16,838 nucleotides of DNA from a bacterium (GTDB lineage Bacteria; UBA6262; WVXT01). The notes under the pieces were generated by a model. It was not told the origin of the DNA, ran no database searches, and saw only the letters and a program-made list of their open reading frames with translations. The stretch spans positions 1 to 16,838 of the forward strand of contig DATKVN010000069.1 in assembly GCA_035530055.1 (NCBI GenBank), given 5' to 3'. Below are positions 14,465 to 16,838 of the stretch, piece after piece (the first letter of the stretch is position 1; each line of letters starts with the position of its first letter). The position numbers were made by a program, and so were the translations under genes.

Positions 14465-14605
14465 TGTAGCTAGAGAGCGAAGCTCTGCTTGAATGTAGGG
14501 GCGACACTCTGTGGTCGCCCAAAATAAGGGACGGCATGCCGAAAGGTCGGCATAAACTGCGTCCGTCCCCTACAGGAAGGGCAAAGCTTACGCTTTGTTT
14601 CTACA
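14465..14605. repeat. Family-2 repeat interrupted by a family-1 repeat pair
   Basis: Starts 7 nt after the stop codon of the subunit-like gene. Outer parts: TGTAGC at 14465-14470 with hairpin AGAGC-GAA-GCTCT (14474-14486), and hairpin CAAAGC-TTAC-GCTTTG (14582-14597) followed by CTACA (14601-14605). Between them is a family-1 head-to-head pair: GGGCGAC-ACTCTGTG-GTCGCCC (14499-14520) and inverted GGGACGG/CCGTCCC (14528-14569) with inner hairpin GCCGAAAGGTCGGC (14538-14551) and CTACA at 14570-14574. The nesting looks like insertion of one element type into the other. Confidence 0.82.
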
Positions 14606-14631
14606 GAATCCGATTTATCCTGGAGGAGTTA

Positions 14632-15450
14632 ATGTTAAGGAGAAATTTCTATCTCTTAGTGGCACTGGTCTTTCTCAATTTCTCTCCTTTCCTCGTTTAT
14701 GCCGGGATTGGTGTAAAGCCGACAGTGACCGAGCTTAGCCTTTCCCCGGGAAAGAGGAAAGCAGGGACTTTTATCGTATTAAACGATGGAGATAAGGCTG
14801 TCAAGGTGAAAGTGGACCTGGAGAATTGGGGGAGAAAAGAGGAAGGAGTTGAGGTTGATTCCTGGCTTAAGGTTAAACCGCGTGAATTCGAACTTGCTCC
14901 GGGAAAGGTAAGAAAAGTGAAATATAAGATAGAAGTGCCAGAAGAAGCTAAGGGTGAAATGATGGCAATGGTCTTTTTCGGTTCTCTTGCTCCTGCAGGC
15001 GGTGGAGTAGGTATAAAAACGCGCTTTGGAGTAAGCATTTATGTAGCTATTAAAGGAACAGAAGTTATAGAAGCTAATATTGAAAAGTTTGATGTGGCGA
15101 AATATGCTGGCGAAAACTCAGATAATTACGGAATCAATTTTGGAGTGACTGTGGAGAATATGGGCAACGTCCATATTCGACCTAAAGGGAAAGTGACTGT
15201 AGATGACAAAGAGGGCAAGAGAATAAAGGAGGTAGATATCTTCTATGGCTTTCCAGTTTTCCCTCGGGCTAAGAGAACATTTCCAGCAATCTGGAAAAGA
15301 GGAGTGCTTCCTCCAGGCGAATATAAGGCGAAAGCTACTATCAACTATGGTGAGCTTTATGGTCTGAAAGATAGAATTTCTTCGTATGAGGCTCTATTTT
15401 CCGTAAATGGACAGGGTAAAATATCAATAGAAGGAAGAGAGAATGATTAA
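14632..15450 (+). CDS. Periplasmic PapD-like / DUF916-like beta-sandwich protein
   Basis: 272 aa. ATG 14632 has a strong GGAGGAG (14622-14628); a longer frame from 14536 is repeat DNA. Signal peptide MLRRNFYLLVALVFLNFSPFLVYA, cleaved before GIGVKP. Residues about 25-125 form an Ig-like domain: VKPTVTELSLSPGKRKAG, FIVLNDGDKAVKVKVDLENW, WLKVKPREFELAPGKVRKVK, VPEEAKGEMMAMVFFGS. This resembles periplasmic fimbrial chaperones and the DUF916 domain found in WxL surface protein clusters. A second beta domain (about 130-262) follows. Unlike DUF916 proteins, I see no C-terminal membrane anchor, which favours a soluble chaperone-like or scaffold role for the subunit-like proteins next door. It overlaps the next gene by 8 nt, implying coupled translation. 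Exact family unproven. Confidence 0.78.
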   Translation: MLRRNFYLLVALVFLNFSPFLVYAGIGVKPTVTELSLSPGKRKAGTFIVLNDGDKAVKVKVDLENWGRKEEGVEVDSWLKVKPREFELAPGKVRKVKYKIEVPEEAKGEMMAMVFFGSLAPAGGGVGIKTRFGVSIYVAIKGTEVIEANIEKFDVAKYAGENSDNYGINFGVTVENMGNVHIRPKGKVTVDDKEGKRIKEVDIFYGFPVFPRAKRTFPAIWKRGVLPPGEYKAKATINYGELYGLKDRISSYEALFSVNGQGKISIEGREND

Positions 15451-16633
15451 GAGAATTTTGAACATAGCTACCATCTTGAGTTTACTCCTTTCGTTATGTG
15501 GAATCGTCTTTGCCGGAGTTGACCGCACAGCTGAAGTGACTGTGAATAGTGTTGTGGAGCAACCCACTGCTGGACCCGTTCTGGACGATTTCAATGATGG
15601 TAATAGTCGCAACAACTGGTGGCATGAGACTGGCTCATTTTCTGATGGGGGAGCAAGCTGTGTTGATTCTCGGGATGCGACTTCTCCCCAGGAAGGTCTA
15701 TTCTGTTTGAAACTCGATTATGATGTCTCTGCTTCAGCAAGTTATGCTGGTTACTGGAGTCTGTTGGGAGGGGAAGACCTAGGTGGCTATACTACTATCT
15801 CCTTCTGGGTTAAGGGAACAGTTGGAGGAGAGTATTTTAAAGTAGAACTTAAGAATAATAGCACTGACGATGATCGTAATCGTGCAGCAGTCTATGTTAC
15901 TGATTATTTAGATGGCGGAGTAACCACCAGTTGGCAAGAGGTAACCATTCCTTTCCATAACTTCGTTAATCTTGACGGTTGGAGTAATATGATAGAGTTG
16001 GTCTTTGTTTTTGAGAATTCCCAGAGCGTTACTAACGAAAGTTCCACTCAAGGGACTATTTATATAGACACAATATCATTTGGCAGTTCCTCGGTAAATG
16101 AGGTTAGAATAGACTATTTCGGAGATAAGTTAGGAACTTGTGCTCTTGGTGGCAATATGGGAGATATGCCTACTTTAGATTTTACCCATTCGTTTACTAC
16201 TGAGCAATACAGGTCTTCCCCATCTGCTTTGAAGTCTTCTTACAATGTAACTGCACCGGGTTCCTGGGGGGGCCAGTTTATAATATTCGGTGGTGGAGAA
16301 GATGGCTGGACTGAAATTCCTCACGATTTCAGCGACTATAATTATGTCACCCTCTGGATAAAAGCTAAGTCTGCAACTGAGAATCCCAAGATTTTAAAGG
16401 TAGAAATGGTGGACCGTGCCAATCCGCCTTTTCCCGAGCCTGTTTTTCTGAGAAAGATAAGTAGTACCGACTGGCAAAAGTACACCATTCCTTTGAGCGC
16501 ATTCGCTGGACTGAATAAGAATAACATAAGTAAGATGACTTTCGTTTATGAGGCTTCTAGAATAGTTGCTGATGGAGGCAATAAGACCGGAGTTCTTTAT
16601 ATAGACAATTTACAGTTTCAGTTTGAGAAATGA
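15443..16633 (+). CDS. Secreted protein with two tandem CBM11/CIA30-like domains
   Basis: 396 aa. Signal peptide MIKRILNIATILSLLLSLCG with cleavage after VFA, near residue 24. A short linker leads to domain 1 (about 45-215: LDDFNDGNSRNNWW, LFCLKLDYD, ISFWVKGT, TSWQEVTIPFHNF, TIYIDTISF) and domain 2 (about 218-394: IDYFGDKLGTC, VTLWIKAKS, TDWQKYTIPLSAFAGL, VLYIDNLQFQF). Each has the jelly-roll layout of CBM11/CIA30-type carbohydrate-binding modules, with the closing YID strand. Domain 1 closely follows the N-terminal domain of the secreted enzyme at 2098 (LKLDYD, GVTSSW, YIDDIFL). No catalytic domain and no anchor are visible. It may be a carbohydrate-binding tip or adhesin displayed with the subunit-like proteins. 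Translation is coupled on both sides: 8-nt overlap upstream, ATGA overlap downstream. Confidence 0.82.
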   Translation: MIKRILNIATILSLLLSLCGIVFAGVDRTAEVTVNSVVEQPTAGPVLDDFNDGNSRNNWWHETGSFSDGGASCVDSRDATSPQEGLFCLKLDYDVSASASYAGYWSLLGGEDLGGYTTISFWVKGTVGGEYFKVELKNNSTDDDRNRAAVYVTDYLDGGVTTSWQEVTIPFHNFVNLDGWSNMIELVFVFENSQSVTNESSTQGTIYIDTISFGSSSVNEVRIDYFGDKLGTCALGGNMGDMPTLDFTHSFTTEQYRSSPSALKSSYNVTAPGSWGGQFIIFGGGEDGWTEIPHDFSDYNYVTLWIKAKSATENPKILKVEMVDRANPPFPEPVFLRKISSTDWQKYTIPLSAFAGLNKNNISKMTFVYEASRIVADGGNKTGVLYIDNLQFQFEK

Positions 16634-16838
16634 GAAAATCTATTTTGAGGCAGATACGTAAAATGTTTGAACCAATTTCCCAGAACATGCTGGCTAAAAG
16701 ATCGCTTTTGAGCTTCCTATTGGTAGCTACTATTCTGATAATGGCAGGGAGCTCAACGGTGTCGTATGGACAGAGTACTCTGTCAGTTCAAGCAAAAAAC
16801 GTGAGTAACGATAGTGATGCTGCCTCGATAGACTTTGG
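16630..16838 (+). CDS. N-terminal part of a paralogue of the fimbrial-subunit-like protein
   Basis: The gene starts with an ATG that shares ATGA with the stop of the previous gene and runs off the right edge. In-frame ATGs at 16663 and 16687 are alternative starts; the last would give a compact signal peptide (AKRSLLSFLLVATILIMAG, cleavage near SYG/Q). The first mature residues, STLSVQAKNVSNDSDAASIDFG, match the start of the protein at 13753. The operon therefore encodes at least two related subunits flanking a chaperone-like protein and a binding protein, as in multi-subunit fibres. The rest of the protein is outside the window. Confidence 0.75.
   Translation, partial: MRKSILRQIRKMFEPISQNMLAKRSLLSFLLVATILIMAGSSTVSYGQSTLSVQAKNVSNDSDAASIDF

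Overview
The window (16.8 kb, all genes on the + strand) most resembles an uncultivated Gram-negative, anaerobe-type bacterium. I lean towards Omnitrophota or a related PVC lineage because of the style of the first protein, the GEMM riboswitch and the dense palindromic intergenic repeats. This placement is an impression from memory; no rRNA or marker gene is present to prove it.

Layout. (1) 2-1894: 3' end of a large protein of unknown function, running off the left edge. (2) 1895-13408: a carbohydrate uptake and breakdown locus. It starts with a sigma70-like promoter, followed by a secreted GH144/glucoamylase-like enzyme with an N-terminal carbohydrate-binding-type domain. Next come a CUT1-type sugar transporter made of one fused binding-protein/permease polypeptide plus a second permease, a cytoplasmic GH35-like glycosidase with GH42-like spacing of its two catalytic Glu residues, and a cytoplasmic GH94 glycoside phosphorylase. 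The apparent logic is: the secreted enzyme cuts a polysaccharide, oligosaccharides are imported, the GH35-like enzyme trims them, and GH94 conserves energy by phosphorolysis. The substrate is not fixed by sequence: beta-1,2-glucan is suggested by the GH144-like domain, beta-glucosaminides or beta-galactosides by the GH35-like enzyme. No transporter ATPase is present, so one must be supplied from elsewhere. (3) 10288-10791: a REP-associated tyrosine transposase (RAYT) inserted between the GH35 and GH94 genes and flanked on both sides by its probable repeat substrates. (4) 13409-13752: a regulatory leader with three helically phased TTTTACA repeats, a promoter, a GEMM-type (cyclic dinucleotide) riboswitch and an intrinsic terminator. 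(5) 13753-right edge: an operon of secreted proteins: a fimbrial-subunit-like protein, a PapD/DUF916-like periplasmic beta-sandwich protein, a protein with two tandem carbohydrate-binding-type domains, and the start of a paralogue of the first protein.

Two families of palindromic repeats fill nearly every intergenic gap, often starting within a few bases of a stop codon. Family 1 has a constant 8-nt loop (ACTCYGTG) between 7-bp arms whose sequences change in a compensatory way. Family 2 has two successive hairpins between GTAGC and CTAC ends. The repeats create false N-terminal extensions on several open reading frames.

The two gene blocks are linked by domain sharing: the N-terminal domain of the secreted glucanase-like enzyme is clearly homologous to both domains of the tandem binding protein in the riboswitch-controlled operon. 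The most interesting hypothesis is a cyclic-dinucleotide-controlled, carbohydrate-binding surface fibre that works beside a polysaccharide utilisation locus.
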